A stretch of 64,000 nt of DNA from Helopsaltes ochotensis (lineage: Eukaryota > Chordata > Aves > Passeriformes > Locustellidae). A program made the position numbers and the translations under genes. Each line of letters begins with the position of its first letter. Position 1 is the first letter of the stretch. Where the stretch lies: assembly GCA_013400155.1 (NCBI GenBank), contig VXBM01001338.1, positions 53,339 to 117,338 on the forward strand. Direction: 5' to 3'. The notes under the pieces are model-generated. The model was not told the DNA's origin, ran no database searches, and saw nothing but the letters and a program-made list of their open reading frames with translations. Positions 63,726 through 64,000 of this stretch are shown in pieces.

Positions 63726-64000
63726 ATCTACAACAGGTCCAGAGCTACACGAGCAATGTCAGTCCAACATATACAACTGCCTGGTCACCTTGGCAACTGC
63801 TAAGTTCAGTTTGTGCTCTTTTCAGAGGAGAAAGTCAATATATTTTCCCATTATCTCATCAGCAGCTTCCTTAAAAATGAATGGTTTATTTATTTTTGAG
63901 GTCTCTTCTTCCAAACCGGTCTGGAACTAAACAGCAAGAATACTGCTTGGAGAACAAAAACAAACAAGAGATGCTCTACAATACCAAGTTTGGGGGGGGG

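Larger units (their letters stand above)
38353..64000 (-). other. APBA1 intron 1 (partial) with LTR and CR1 insertions
   Basis: No protein-coding exon was recognised beyond the first coding exon, and no native CpG-island promoter is visible. In mammals the first APBA1 intron is very long and exon 1 is non-coding, so this 25.6 kb fits intron 1. Insertions: 39856-42840 and 43119-44213 (LTR nest), 45095-45720 (CR1), about 54475-54780 (LTR), about 58300-58640 (promoter-like) and 63465-63725 (CR1). The stretches 45.8-53.1 kb and 58.7-63.4 kb are AT-rich with no feature I can name. Confidence 0.7.

Overview
This is a stretch of avian, most likely passerine, nuclear DNA dominated by one gene on the minus strand: APBA1 (Mint1/X11-alpha), the neuronal scaffold that binds Munc18-1, CASK and APP. 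Bird origin is indicated by many CR1 LINE fragments, ERVL- and ERV1-type solo LTRs of kinds I recall from passerine genomes, and no Alu- or L1-like sequence. APBA1 lies at human 9q21, which corresponds to the avian Z chromosome, so a Z-linked location is likely (inference).

Layout. Nine coding exons run from 38299 down to 6046. They join in frame to 713 codons: the acidic N-terminus, the Munc18-interacting segment, the CASK-binding segment, the whole PTB domain and most of PDZ1. The terminal exon(s), carrying the end of PDZ1, PDZ2 and the C-terminus, would lie below position 1 and are not in the window. The untranslated first exon and promoter were not found and probably lie beyond 64000, so 38353-64000 is read as intron 1. 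All exon edges were placed from AG/GT sites, reading phase and remembered vertebrate Mint1 protein.

Mobile elements. CR1 pieces lie at 1-1520, 4775-5880, 29365-29945, 33015-33405, 45095-45720 and 63465-63725. A solo LTR with a 4-bp GCCT target duplication sits at 13797-14311. Three LTRs of one ERVL-like family with 5-bp duplications lie at 21711-22729 (+), 39856-40660 (-) and 43119-44213 (-). Two LTRs of another ERVL-like family lie at 18323-19353 (-) and ending at 54780 (+). The block 39.9-44.2 kb is a nest of LTR sequence and contains the only assembly gap (430 N).

No other protein gene, tRNA, rRNA or CRISPR array was recognised, and no new multi-gene system is visible. The points most worth checking are the near-identical inverted LTR pair that brackets the first three coding exons, the in-frame 33-bp PTB microexon with a poor splice donor, a short uORF just upstream of the APBA1 start codon, a TATA/CCAAT promoter-like segment in intron 1, and an 87-base A run.
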